From: Saccoglossus kowalevskii
Lineage: Eukaryota > Hemichordata > Enteropneusta > Harrimaniidae
Length of the DNA: 25,287 nt
Assembly (NCBI RefSeq): GCF_000003605.2
Contig: NW_003129357.1
Coordinates: 10,295 to 35,581 of the forward strand
Direction of reading: 5' to 3'
Shown: positions 1 through 12,166 of the stretch, one piece after another
How the letters are laid out: each line of letters starts with the position of its first letter
How positions within the stretch are numbered: position 1 is the first letter of the stretch
The notes under the pieces: model-generated
What the model was told of the DNA's origin: nothing
Seen by the model: the letters and a program-made list of their open reading frames with translations, nothing else
Databases searched by the model: none
Program-made: the position numbers and the translations under genes

Positions 1-3000
1 CAAAAATTTACATGCATATAGTTTTCTGTTTTTGTAATAGCATATCCATATATATGGCCTAAGAGGATTTTATAAATGTATTTGCGATTGCATGCTTCGC
101 CAGGTGGGCGAAACGTAGTGCGACGTTCAATCCCCTATGCAAATATTGATTCGCTATGTCCGTAAAAAAGTAAACAGTACTCTGATATCATTAATGCGAT
201 CACTGTGAGTTTGATTTTGTATACACTTTCACTTTTTCAGTGCACTGACCGTTTTAGAAACGTCTAGTCTGTTGTTTTATATGTAAAACAGCACATCTCT
301 GGAGACCATCCACAAAGTATCTTCATAAGTCAATTTCATGCACTATATTTGTATATTTCATGTTTTGCTATTCATTTCATGCAACCCCATCAGTTCTATA
401 CCTCACAATAATTAGATTTATCAATACAAAAGGGAATTCCCAGGGAGGAGTATTTCATATTATTCATTTCATTAGTGATTCAATCTTATTGTAACGATAT
501 TTGTCGTGCAAATCACTCGATAAATATTATAACAAGCGTTGCGTGTCGAATGAAATGAATTTGATTCGTAAAAGTGGCATTCATTCAATCTTAATTATAT
601 CGTTTAACCCGGTTCGAGGTTCGTAGGAATATTTAGTATGTTTTTTTTATAAGATTGTTTCGAAATATGTTTTAGAACCAAGACGGCAAATTTAAATAGT
701 ACTCATCATGCTTAGCTACATATCCGAGAAATAGCTAAGCTTTCGGTCATTACAATGTACCCTGTGATAATACAAACCACTGATGTTTTTAGTATTTTTT
801 CACGACAGTCCAGATAAAAAAAAAACGATTCCATTTTCTATACTGAAAAACAAAACAAAATCGAAAGAAAGTCTACAATTTATAAGACCGCTGGTTGAGA
901 AACTGTGGCAAGTTATATAATTTAAAATTATCGACATATATCAACTTTTCAATGAAAATCATTAATAATAACGCCAATTAATTTCACTCACTGGTAATGA
1001 AAACCGTGGTTCGATTAACATTCTTGTTAGTATGCTGAATCTGCAGTGACCTTTTAAAATAATTAGTATGATAATAAACGGACTAAAATTGGTAATTCAG
1101 ACTGTATTTCCTGAGCTTACCCCAATGCATGAACTCTGAATAAACATGTTTTCCTATCTGCACACCATAACTCGACAAACTTGTGGAATACACCAATATA
1201 ACAAATAAACTCCAACGTCATTGCATTGATTACTTAGACAATTACACACAGTATTACTGATTATTAATATAAACCACAGCAACCTAGTGGTACTCCGAAC
1301 ACGTGCTGGTATTAGTAATAATAAAACTCGATATGCTGTGATTCCTAAGTTATCCACCTTTTAGCTTAAAACGCCAGAACTATATTCATGGCTACACTCA
1401 TGAGAAAATAAACTTTTCATGATCGCAAGATTTTTTTATACATCCATTTGACAGTTAATTCCATTCAGAAGTCGGTGCTATTACATGCGAGACAACTACA
1501 AACACAATCCAGTACGCAACCTTTAAACAGACACATACTTTTATAGTGCGGTTGTGACACACATCCATTTTCACATCACAATCACATCAGTAGATACATT
1601 CTCGCTAAAAGTGTGTTCATTAGCCGTACACATTTTTATCTACAATCGACTGCACGTCCAACAAGAAACTTTTTTTTTTATATAATTCAAAGACGACGCA
1701 TCGATAGAGAGTCGAGATCAAAATCTGCAAGCTCAAAGCAAACATCTGCAAAATAGGAATCAAATGACGTGTTCTTTCACAGTAGGCGTCTTTTCCAACG
1801 CCATAACTAGTGTGTTTCCCTCGAAAGTATAAGCTCTTATATTCACCACTTACTTTCACAATAAAAAAACAACTTTATCTAAATCTGCGGTTATTAGTAG
1901 ACGAATCGACGCACACCTCGTTCAGTCACAACTCTTTTTATTTTCAGGTGACACGCACTTTATATTTCAGAGAAAAAGCCAGTCAAGCTTTCCACACAGC
2001 GCCGTGAGTCGAGCCACAGCGTACTTATCTGCTCCCATGTGAATACATTTCAGGGTAGTTTCTTTGATTTTTCGTTTTCCGTAATGGACTGTCATTTACC
2101 ACAATCCCTCGAGACAATGAGGTAAATTACAAGACTCATTAAATCTACATTGAGTTAAGTACCCGGAAGTTTTCACAGCCTGAGGTGCATTTGTTTTTTG
2201 CATTGCATTTCGTCACAGCGACACCCTGAAATATCGTCATTGATTCTTCTCACGTAAAATGGATTATTTTACCCGAAGGAATTAATCTGAATAGTAAGCA
2301 TTCCCGTACGCCAGACATCGAATTTTCATTATTCAAGTTCAGTGATTTGAAAAATAGCATAGCATATCTGATGTCGAGAAGGAGGAGGATGAGGAGATAT
2401 GCTTACGAGAGCGTGTTCATTCTAACTGTTTAATATTTGAATTCGTATATTATATATGGCTTTATCTATAAGTTATCTAGGAAGAGATCGTATGCACGTC
2501 ATGTTATTTAATAATTGACGCTTCAGTTAGGCTTCAGTTTGTTTATCCCAAAAAAAAAACATTTGACAGGACACAAAAAGTAATAATACCACACTGACAG
2601 GGAAACTAACACATGTGTTGAATGTGAACCATGACATGCTGTTTTGCGACACGATGTGGACGTATCTGTTGTGATGGAACCCGCAGTTACCCATGACAAC
2701 TGCGTCTCAAAGGAATCGATGTGTGGATGACCAAATCATTGACGAACGATTGCACTACAGCCCATCCATCCATCCAGGCATGTGAGTTGATTGCGCGGTG
2801 ACTTTGTTGTCGGGGAATTTTAGCATTGTCTGTCAGATTTAATACAACATTCGCGTGTTCATGTTAATATGTTAATGAACGTGGAGCCAGTACTATATAA
2901 TATGTAGGCCGGTATCTGCGCGATGAGAATCGGACTTGAACTTGATGAACTCGCCTGCATCGATGTCATGCTAATTTCCAATGACTTTATTAACTTTCAA

Positions 3001-3724
3001 ATATTCAAACGTACTATCGTAACCCAAGTACTTTGCTGGGGTTGTAACGTTAGAGTCGTCGCAACTTCCCACGTAGGAATATACAGACATAATACAGACC
3101 CCCAAAATGCAAATATACAACAAGATGTACGCGATATCAAAAACAGAAAAAAAACTTGTTAATTATTATATTTATATTATCAAACCATTCTCGTTTCGAT
3201 CTATTGTGTCAGTTTTCTCGATAGCATATCGGAAAGCAATTTTTCGTTTCAGCAAATGCTGTTCAAATAATCTCGACAGGATTGGATGCCATATGTACAA
3301 TACAAAGGACAAACAATCCCAGGGATGCAATGTCGATCAGTGATGACAGACATAACACAAATATCTTTATGTTACAAGTAAAGAATCGAAGTCGTGTATC
3401 AGTATTTGAGTAGTCATATTCTCCGCTGCGGGACTCCTTTCTTAGATGCGCTTCAAACGTTGTTATTGATATCATTAGTACAGCCACGTAGTCAATATAT
3501 AACATGATTTCTACTGATATTATGTGAGTATATATTTTCTACATTTTCCACGTTTTGATTCTTCACCTGTATAATTTGGCCTCTACCTGTGCACGATAGT
3601 TGCGTTGGTGTAAAGAATACGTCGAAGTCATTGACTGACGAGGAAATTCACTTGATTGACTTGATTATTCTCAGGGGGTAGCTATCCTCGGCCCCGATGA
3701 CGCAAAGTTAGAGTTTATATATGA

Positions 3725-3726
<2 letters not shown>
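1..3726. other. Gene-poor AT-rich non-coding block
   Basis: I see no supportable gene here on either strand. The ORFs present are under 80 codons, have no recognisable domain and no consistent codon bias. Small structures seen are a hairpin TTCGCC-AGGTG-GGCGAA near 97-113, a palindrome at 462-560 listed separately, a 9-bp hairpin at 710-740, a short CCAT repeat near 2762-2775 and several short A or T runs. A fair splice acceptor (pyrimidine-rich stretch then TTTTCAG, near 1949) precedes no convincing exon. It may be intergenic or intronic DNA. Confidence 0.6.
462..560. repeat. Imperfect 99-bp palindrome (foldback)
   Basis: The outer arms ATTCATTTCATT (462-473) and AATGAAATGAAT (549-560) are perfectly complementary over 12 bp. 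The inner arms 485-506 and 518-536 pair over about 19 positions with a few bulges, around an 11-nt loop (507-517). An 11-12-nt segment between inner and outer arms is unpaired on both sides. The structure could be a decayed foldback transposon or, if transcribed, a hairpin RNA. AT-richness weakens the case, and I have no evidence of transcription. Confidence 0.5.

Positions 3727-3781
<55 letters not shown>
3727..3781. repeat. (AT)n microsatellite
   Basis: An uninterrupted AT dinucleotide run of about 27 units is followed by ACACACAAACTG. The 11-mer ACAAACTGATT then occurs twice (3785-3795 and 3816-3826), separated by a shorter TA run. Length is probably polymorphic and prone to assembly error. 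Confidence 0.95.
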
Positions 3782-3787
<6 letters not shown>

Positions 3788-4211
3788 AACTGATTGTATA
3801 TATATATGCAAACTGACAAACTGATTAAAGTTTATTGTGAATATATTCAAACAACATCAATGATCAAATCATGTAATGACATGCGTTTAAAAGAGTAGTT
3901 GTGAACGTCAATAGCTATCACAAGTGTCTGTTTGACGCTGATTACATGTAATAACCATCGCTTTTCACACTTCGTGTTCGTGTTAGACGTTGGCCCAGAG
4001 TTTACAAACCCTTTCTCGGCCGGGAATACAGCAAGACAAAATTTAGGAGCTTTTCAACATCAAGATAACGCAATATAATCCCCAGACATTTTAAATTTAT
4101 TTTGCCACCTATATCAATGAATAAATCCTGGTATCCAACCCGCAACAGCGATTTTTAATTTTAATTGCCCTAGAATTTCGGTGCGTTCCATAGCTACTAC
4201 TACTACCACTG

Positions 4212-4298
<87 letters not shown>
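4212..4298. repeat. (ATA)n trinucleotide microsatellite
   Basis: About 29 uninterrupted ATA units follow a short TAC run (near 4194-4209). In one frame this reads as a poly-asparagine ORF, which is an artefact of the repeat. A secondary ATA run occurs about 110 bp downstream. Confidence 0.95.
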
Positions 4299-4668
4299 TG
4301 AGGTTATTACGAGGTTACCTCAAAGTATGCACGAAGTCAGTACAGCGAAAGTATCGACCGACGCGCAGCGGCACGATGTTACTTATGGTCTTACGGTGTC
4401 AGATGTATAATAATAATAATATTATAATTTTAATTTATAATTTTAGTTTGCTTTGGTTTTGTAAGTTAAATTTGTAATTAAATGTGAAGTTCATATAATA
4501 TATATTAGTAGGACGGGGAGATGCAAGGCCGTCGCCTCGGGCTTTGACCTCACGTAATTGAAAACAGGTAGAATAATACTGATTGAAATGCATGAGTTGG
4601 TTAACTAAACTCGATAGCATGACGCAGTGACGAAGTCCATATAAATCACCACCATATCATCCGAACTC

Positions 4669-4688
4669 AAAAAAAAAAAAAAAAAAAA
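4669..4688. repeat. A20 homopolymer
   Basis: A run of 20 adenines follows a less AT-rich stretch beginning near 4505. That arrangement could mark the 3' end of an old retroposed sequence, but I found no flanking direct repeats and no Pol III boxes, so it is recorded only as a homopolymer. Confidence 0.9.
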
Positions 4689-5987
4689 TGTTTCGGACTG
4701 GCTAGGATATTTGTTTGGGAAAGATACAGCAGATATAATTAGAAGACAACAATTAGAATAAATCAATTAGGAAACCAAACATTAATGAGCTGTGGTTAGT
4801 CTGTGTCATCGAAGATAAAGCTCAGGATGAATGTAAAACCTTAAATAAGATCATGGGATTAATTTAGAATGTGTAAAAGACATGGTCAATAAATCAGCTT
4901 TCAATGAACTACTAAAAAATCACTATTCCCGATAAACAACATTAATTGGCAACAGTATATTAAACAATGCTGAATAAATATAAATAATAAAAAAGCCAGA
5001 ATGAAAATATCATGGAACCTTGGTAACAACTAACAACGTCTGCGAAAAACAAAAACGAATCAACTGTATTTACATAGGAGTGTATACTTTGCAAAGACGA
5101 GCAGAATATTCAATTGCAATAAATGTTACAATGTATTGTTACCATCGCAACAAGCGAGTGTATATCAATTCTGCTGCTCTGAGCAGAATACGCGATGTCA
5201 AAATTGAATTTATTAATGATATTTAACCGTGCCATGCCGTACTATATTTCATCTACACGTTCACACGTTTTCCCACATGACGTAACCACCCAGCATGATA
5301 CGTGTGTGATTACCCATTTCGATAGAACTAAATCGATTAACGCAATCATTTATTTCGAATAGTTCATACATTCCTAAGATAATATGTTGTTTTCCAGCCC
5401 AGTCGGTAGTCATCCGATGACATATCTGTTAAATATATTGGCTTGCTTGAATCAAATGGCTTGATTAATGACGATATTTATAACGGATATTAGTTAAGGT
5501 ATATGTATCTATGTAATATATCTTTGCTGTTAGATCTAATTGACTGCATTTAAAAAGCACACAGTTAATGTATATATTTAAACAAATCCGAGGAAATTCT
5601 CGTTGACTGACCTTGTGTTACTGTCAGCCAATGTTATAAAACATAAGTTTTATAATGTCAAGTTCATGCACATTAGTTATGCAAATATAAAATGAGCCGA
5701 ATTAGTTATACTCACATGAACAGAGTCGCATAATAAAATATGTATGCATAAATAATATGATATTCTCGACACGTTTTATAGTAATGCATTTTCTTTTTAA
5801 AAAAGAACATCAGAATGCAAAATCATCCAGCATTCCGTATGAGGATAACATTTCCTATTATTCGTCCTCATACATAACACAGACTATTTGATTGTCATTG
5901 TCACATGATACGGAAATAGTGATTTAGTAGACGGCAATATGGCTGTCACCGAGGGTTAATCGCCTCCGGGGGTTAATTTCGTCTTAA

Positions 5988-6287
5988 AGGGCAGTAGTCG
6001 TCGCGCCACGCATGCGCGGGATTTATGGGTCTCATATAAAGAAAGATGTCGACTTTGACTGTTGCGCAGATCAACGAGTACAAACTGAGGCGTTATCAAG
6101 CTTTAATTATGTATTGTTTTAGGTGATTGTAAGGTATCGAAGGAGTCATCGGCGGTAATTAGTGCAAGTCGCGCCCAGGTCAAACCTCATACTTGTGATT
6201 TCCATTAGAAGAGTGCACTGAATTGTGGGAAAATCAGTTTTTATCAACGCAAATGTCGCACATGCGCAGCGCGACGACCACCGCCTT
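5988..6287. mobile_element. 300-bp MITE-like element, TTAA target duplication
   Basis: The left terminus (5988-6024) and the reverse complement of the right terminus (6251-6287) align without gaps over 37 bp, with 29 identities. Seven of the eight differences are transitions, as expected from decay of a CpG-rich sequence. The shared core is GTCGTCGCGC followed by CGCATG. Both ends abut TTAA (5984-5987 and 6288-6291), the usual target duplication of TTAA-specific DNA transposons such as Kolobok and piggyBac. The AGGG-like termini are unlike the CCYT ends usual for piggyBac, so Kolobok is the better guess. No transposase is encoded, so the element is non-autonomous. The interior is unique and non-coding. 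Confidence 0.85.
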
Positions 6288-6633
6288 TTAAAATAGCTCG
6301 ATTCAGGTGTGCCAGTAAGAAGAAATTAGAGTGAAATGTCTACATGATAGCATTTCATTCTACACACTGCCGTCGGCTCTGACCAATCACCGTACTTAGC
6401 CTAGATAATAAGTGCACATTATTACATAACTATGATGCAAGTCATCGTAGAAGCAATTCAACATTGTGATGTTTAGCGTAAAATGATACAGTTGATGTGG
6501 TAGGCGAATGTTAACGTTTAGCGCGATGGTACTATTTTGATTACAGCGAGTTCAGACCTTCGGATAACTTCATTACACACAACATTCGATTGCACTATGT
6601 CATGGTAATGCCAACAGACGTATAACCATGCCC

Positions 6634-6703
6634 GTAATTATTCTGTCGATTATCTAAAGCCACCTTCGACCGCAACAGCAAATACGTGTCCGTTTACGCG
6701 TTT
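6634..6703 (+). repeat. Dispersed repeat, copy A
   Basis: This 70-bp stretch aligns without gaps to 8080-8149 with about 47 identities (67 percent), anchored by TTCTGTCGATTA in both. Many differences are transitions. The level is far above chance for sequence of this composition, so these are probably old copies of one interspersed repeat whose full extent cannot be judged from two copies. Confidence 0.55.
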
Positions 6704-8079
6704 GAATGTCTCGTCGAATTGCTATATGATGCGTAGTTATTCTGACAATCGGAGTATGCCATGTGATAACAAGTTTTTCACCTGATATCCCTTAAGCACA
6801 GCGTCATAGAATGTATTATCCAGACACCTACGGCACGTGTCCAGTTATAACCCATGGCAATTTATATCCGATATTAAAATAAAAAAAGTAAAGAAAAAAG
6901 ACCGCAGTGAAAATTTGCAATTATTTATAGGACGGATTTGGAATATAAATTACAGGCACATTACTAACAAACACGGATTCCAACACACGCCTACAGAAAG
7001 AGGTCTCGGCACTATGAGCATACAAGCACAGTAACCGTCCCCAAAACGGGTGATCCAAATATGATGTGATAAACACGGGCATACAGTAACTAGATGGAAA
7101 TGTGCAAGTCGAACCTCTCGATGCCGCTACTCCAGTCTCCACATTATAATTTGTATCAAATTAGTCTCATTATTATTTCCCATCATCAATTATTCCAAAA
7201 TTGACAAATGATAACTTAAACCTCTATGGAATATCATTTTCAAATGATGTCGAACCGTACACCTTATAGAAGACAGGAAATAGTAATTACAAATATAAAC
7301 ACTATGTTTGCAGTACGAGCTTCCGGTGCAGGTCTGAGCATGGAGGTTATCAAAACTGTACTGTGTGGCTGTAACAATGCAATTTGTGCGCATAAACTTT
7401 GCAACAACAGAAATGAACCCAAATTGTAGATTGTATCGATGCTAAAATAATAATAAATTATACTTGACGAACTCGATGAAAGGGTGATTTTCAGGAGGCG
7501 GGTGTGTGTAAACGATATGTGTCAAAACAATTTAGGTGTAACTCTTCACAGAGCGCGCCCTCTTACAGTGGCGAGGCGCAATTACCGTGTTGTATGATTC
7601 AATGTTGTGTTTTCAAGTATTATTTGTTCGTATGCGTGCATGTAATGACCTAATATAATGTATTTTGCTGTTATTTGTGTGCATTTCATGTGATGCCCTT
7701 AAATTCAAAATGACGAGATTTTTTAATCAGGTGCGGGATGAAATAGTACACCGGATGATCGTGGCTTATACGCCACATTACATCATTAGGGAGATGCCTC
7801 AGTTCGATGCCCTTTATCTGAAAGGCCTATGAATGCAATATTGTTGATTTATCATATGACTATGGTGCTGATACGGCTCGAAAAATGTCACGACATTCAC
7901 GTTATACATCATCTTTATGCATGTTCAAACAGTGCGTGGGGAAAGAGAAATACCGTGACGATGTCTCTTTCACAGCAATATGAGCATTTCAGACTGAATA
8001 ACTACCTGCATAGTGCAATAACAATAACTCATAAATAATGACGACTGAAAAAGGATATCGCTAAGAAGGGAATAATTTT

Positions 8080-8149
8080 GTAATATTTCTGTCGATTACC
8101 GAAAACAATCGATGGTCGTAACTGCGAATGCGCGTCCACCTATGCCCTT
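8080..8149 (+). repeat. Dispersed repeat, copy B
   Basis: Second copy of the repeat at 6634-6703, in the same orientation. Similarity fades on both sides, so neither true end is identified. No coding capacity is apparent. Confidence 0.55.
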
Positions 8150-9461
8150 ATATATTTGCATAAATTAGCATATGATTTGTAATTGTGATTTCTCTGTATT
8201 TGTGACATTCGATGCAGTTCTTGTGATGAATATTTTAACTCCTAATATCACTTATTCGCTCATCGTCATTGTAATAGACGCTATAATGTATGAACTGAAC
8301 ATTTGTCTGACTATGACGTAACAGAAGACGGGAAATCAATGTGATTTATTGAGATTTTAATGTCTTGGTATACGCAAAACGAATTAGGTCAAGTCTTTGA
8401 CCCCTTTTCTGTACTGAGATTATGGCAACCTTCCCCAGGGTTACTATTGTTCTATGCTGCTTCGTGTCTTTGGAATTGTAAAATCCCTTTACAGATTGCG
8501 TTGTGTTGATTTCGTTTGAGTATAACATTATTTGTATTGTTTTTGATGAAAATATTAAACGTGGCTCTTTGATAAGTAGTAAATTTCTATTAAATACATT
8601 TTATTAAAACTATGTCGTAATTGAAAGGGGTATTTAGGAAAAAACACGAAGATTAACTTTTTTCAGCACTGACTGTAAAACGGAAATAGTTAGATATATG
8701 TTTCATGGTATCGAAATTAAAAACAAATAAGCCATATAAAAACTGAAACTGAATTCTTGCTCTAGCTATCGTACGAGATGAACCTCATTGTTATAAGTTT
8801 GCTTTACAGGTACTCGAAACGTGAATAAGCAAACGTACGAAATGAATGTACTATCGTAAACAAAACCACACACATAAGATACCATATATCATAAAGTGCA
8901 ATCGATCGAACACACACATTCGCTTAATTTATAGTTGATTGCTTCACATTTTTTATTGAATCTTAATAGATGTATTCACTTAAGCTAAGACCATTATTAT
9001 TCCTATATTGCACTATTTATAGGACACAAGGTGATCAAATAGCATGGGGCACATTCCTGTTGTTCGTGTAGTAAAACACCCAAGTTTACTTTGTAAAAGT
9101 GAAGTCTGCCTACTTGGTATTTATTATCGGTAACATGACGAGTTGTCTAATATCAGTAGCAGTTGACTACTTCATTACTTTACCTCGATCCGCTCTTAAT
9201 TGCTTCTATAAAAGATGTGTCTTGTTTAGAAAGGGGTTCTGTACACAGCACATAATACGGAAAAATATATATACATTGCTGGATTGAAGTCTACTCTGTT
9301 GATCGCAGCGGATATCAGCTTTAATCCCACAGTTTAGATTTGACGCCACAATTCAAACTGTGGAAATACACCGAATTTGAAATAAATATATTGTTTTATA
9401 GCTTTTTTTTGCGAGGTCTCATTGATTTTTATAAGTTGTTTTGAATCGGTTCGTTATTTTT

Positions 9462-9494
9462 TTTCTACTGACGCAATTCTTGTTTCTACTGACG
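9462..9494. repeat. Short direct duplication, 21-bp spacing
   Basis: TTTCTACTGACG occurs at 9462-9473 and again at 9483-9494. It is probably a local slippage duplication; the repeated unit carries a TGACG half-CRE. Confidence 0.7.
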
Positions 9495-9892
9495 TAAACT
9501 CAAATGTGAAAACGCATGAACATAACCGATATTGTTGCCTTTTTGACTCTATCGTGATTCTGTCATGATATTGAATTTTTATGTTTTTTTTATTTTTGCC
9601 CAATAGACGCAATAATTAAATACAATAAATGATACCTCACCGAAATCGGTAAATGGCTGTAAGGTGACAGTTTACTAAAAAGTGTTGTTTTAATGTAATT
9701 TTAAGATTGTTGACAATGTTGAATGCATTTGGAGTTATGTTTTATGGTTTTAATGAGAAGTGGGTTTCAATATCTCTATAAAATGTGGTATTTCCAATTA
9801 CCTGTTTGTAATTATGTATGTTCGTTATATAACTCGATGAGTATAATTGGTGTAATAGGTACATACTTGGCACTAACACGACTCAAAACCTT

Positions 9893-10502
9893 TAAGGTCA
9901 AAAGGTCAAAGATCAAGATTGTTGTACTATAAAAATTGCCAGTGTTATCAAAGTTGGCACAAATCTTCCCCGCGCAATTCGCAAGACCTTGGCATATTTT
10001 GATTTAATGGTCAAGATCGCAGTATGAGTTTATGTATGCTTTGTGTATAACAACATACGGAAATTGGCCTGGGCCAAGAGACATGTCAAACGTTTCCGCT
10101 ATGCGACTCACAACAACTGGGCGCATTTCCGGGTCAAAAAGGTCAAGGTCACAGTATTGATCTACAAGGGGGAATAACTAGGAACTTCAAACTTGGAACA
10201 CATTTAACCCATCGGACACGACAAGTTTCATGACCATCGGGTGAAAGGTCGATGTCACAGTGTCTGATTATGTGCATTCGTTAAATTAATATATGCAACA
10301 CTGTCATTTCTCCCACAAATCACTGCGTTTTTTTTTATCAACACAGTGGGAAAAAACACCTGGCTGAATTTTCGGCAGTGTGTGTGTATGTATGTAAATA
10401 ATATAACCACCAGGAACAGGTAGCCATTGTTTTTAAATCTTGACACACATGTACCTTTTGTAGTCCCAATACATTTTACGGTCAAAGGTTAAGGTAACAG
10501 TA
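9893..10502 (+). repeat. Degenerate minisatellite, ~115-bp period, AGGTCA-rich
   Basis: A motif of the type GGTCAAGGTCACAG recurs in degenerate form near 9895, 10008, 10132, 10240 and 10480. The spacings are about 113, 123, 108 and 240, the last close to two periods with one unit eroded. A second landmark, CTTGGCACAAAT-like, recurs between the motifs (near 9868, 9953 and 10192). The array therefore consists of diverged tandem units of about 115 bp. Similar units with aaacttggcacaca and caaggtcac phrases are, from memory, common in marine invertebrate repeats. The motif coincides with nuclear-receptor half-sites. Confidence 0.65.
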
Positions 10503-11533
10503 AATATGTGTATAAGGCCTAAACTGTGGCTCAGAGTGTTGATATGAATATTGAAGTGATCTAGGGCAGGCTGGCGTCTTCTTTGAATTGTTAATGATAT
10601 CTAGTTGTAGTTAATATATTATGTAGCTCACGTAAATAGCATTGATACATCTGGAATCTGGAATATCTATATTCACCGAATGTGTTTACATTGGATATTT
10701 ATTCACCTCATAGTACCTGTCCTTGACTTTAATGGACCTAATGACTTATATCAAGATCCTGACAAACTAATAGATTAGATTAATGATCTCACTTCATTTT
10801 GTATACAAGTTCAATTAATCGTCGTCTCTTATTGCGAAATCCCCTGCGATTTGTCGAAGTACACCAAGCACGTGCGTTGCTTTCTGAACAGTCACTCTTC
10901 GATGGTTGTGTCAAGCAGAGGTGTAGGTCATGTACTCTTTTAACCAATGTCGACGTAAACACATATTTGCACGTCTATGTCCATGGTGATGATTACTTGA
11001 TGGATTTACAATGGATCCTGACGATTACTGATGAATCTATTTATTATGACGTATGACGTAAGCAACATGTGTTACAAATTATATAATATAGAGAGAGGAT
11101 ACATCACACTTATTAGTAATTATAATAACTATTTTCCTAGGCGAGAACATTTAATCATTTTTGATAAATGAAATGTCCTCCCATATTTTACGTGTTCTGG
11201 CTATTTTTAGAAATCATTTGGCATTTGGAGTTTTGCCCATTGTCTCAATTTTACTAAAATGAAGGAACTCTACCGCTGTCCATCATAACTAACAGACTGT
11301 TTTAAAAACGGTGATACACGGGATTCCGTTTGTCACTTTGATTCTTTGGGCATAACAGATTATAACAGTTGACTCTTGTATCGAATTATAACGTGTTGTT
11401 TATAACGTGTATCTAGCCTCTCCAATCATTAAATGATGACAGAGTGTTTTACATTTAATCGGCAAATCATCGTACACATATTATCACGGTTTCATAATTC
11501 TTTCTTCCACCATTATGACAACAGCTAATGAAG

Positions 11534-11554
11534 CCCCCCCCCCCCACACACACA
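11534..11554. repeat. C12 run followed by (AC)n
   Basis: Twelve cytosines are followed directly by about five AC units. It is a simple-sequence tract. Confidence 0.9.
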
Positions 11555-12154
11555 CCTTGCGGATTGTCTAAAGTTGATATATTAGGTCATTTCATGCGTT
11601 TGAACTTTAAACACAAAAGTGACATCGCATCATAGTTTATAACAAAGACGTAATTTTTTTATAGTCATTGTTTGTTAATAAACATACGTATCGCGTGATT
11701 CCCTCCTGTGACTGTGGAGTTCTGGTTATTTCTTAGAGAAATAGTTGAATGAACTGGGAAGCTTACAATGTTTGTTTGCCTCTGAACCTATCGGAGGACA
11801 GTGAACTATAAAAAACAATCCACTTTATCACGTGGCAGTTCGTTGCCCGGACATCGTGCTGAATTAAATTAAATTCGAAGGCCTCATTGAAACAGTGTGG
11901 CACGCGATGCTGTTCGCGGAATGTACGCGTTATTGGGTGCGGATAGCTGTTTGTTTACCTGAAATTCAAGCGCGAGTTGTACGACGACCATTCCTTTCAA
12001 AGTAGTTACGACCATTTTAACTTAGATATTACTGTTTTACATTGTATAATGTTAGCTCAAATATTCACGTATTGACTAAGCGATTAAGCAATTTATCGAT
12101 CTGCAAAACGTGTCATTCATTTTTGTAAGTCTCTTCTATGTGTTATCTCATTTA

Positions 12155-12166
12155 GGGGGGGGGGGG
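12155..12166. repeat. G12 run
   Basis: Twelve consecutive guanines stand in AT-rich sequence 600 bp from the C12 run. The two tracts are complementary, but their flanks share no similarity. Confidence 0.9.

Larger units (their letters stand above)
3782..5983. other. Non-coding block with simple repeats
   Basis: No gene is supported. The block holds the ATA repeat and the A20 run listed separately, a minor ATA run near 4406-4420, and a small perfect hairpin ATTCTGCT/AGCAGAAT at 5168-5189. Its right end has two copies of GGGTTAAT (5953-5960 and 5970-5977) just outside the transposon-like element. Confidence 0.55.
6292..9892. other. Non-coding block with dispersed repeat copies
   Basis: No gene is supported; ORFs are all under 75 codons and unrecognisable. 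Contents include a CCAAT-type motif ACCAATCA (6382-6389), the dispersed repeat copies at 6634-6703 and 8080-8149, a near-perfect palindrome GTGGCTTATACGCCAC (7761-7776), a GGTCAA/TTGACC hairpin (8387-8402) and a 12-bp tandem duplication near 9462-9494. Confidence 0.55.

Noticed and set aside
54-135. Pol III A-box-like TGGCCTAAGAGG and B-box-like CGTTCAATCCC, suggesting a tRNA-derived SINE
   Set aside because: The spacing is too long, no cloverleaf forms and no poly(A) or simple 3' tail follows.
710-740. Perfect hairpin GCTTAGCTA/TAGCTAAGC with a 13-nt loop
   Set aside because: Several 9-bp stems with short loops are expected in 25 kb of AT-rich DNA.
4181-4477. 98-codon frame with a long asparagine run
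   Set aside because: It is the translation of the ATA microsatellite; nothing on either side looks coding.
11975-12002. ACGACGACC-containing stretch resembling the right end of the TTAA element
   Set aside because: The match is short and imperfect, no left terminus was found and there is no TTAA at the expected edge.
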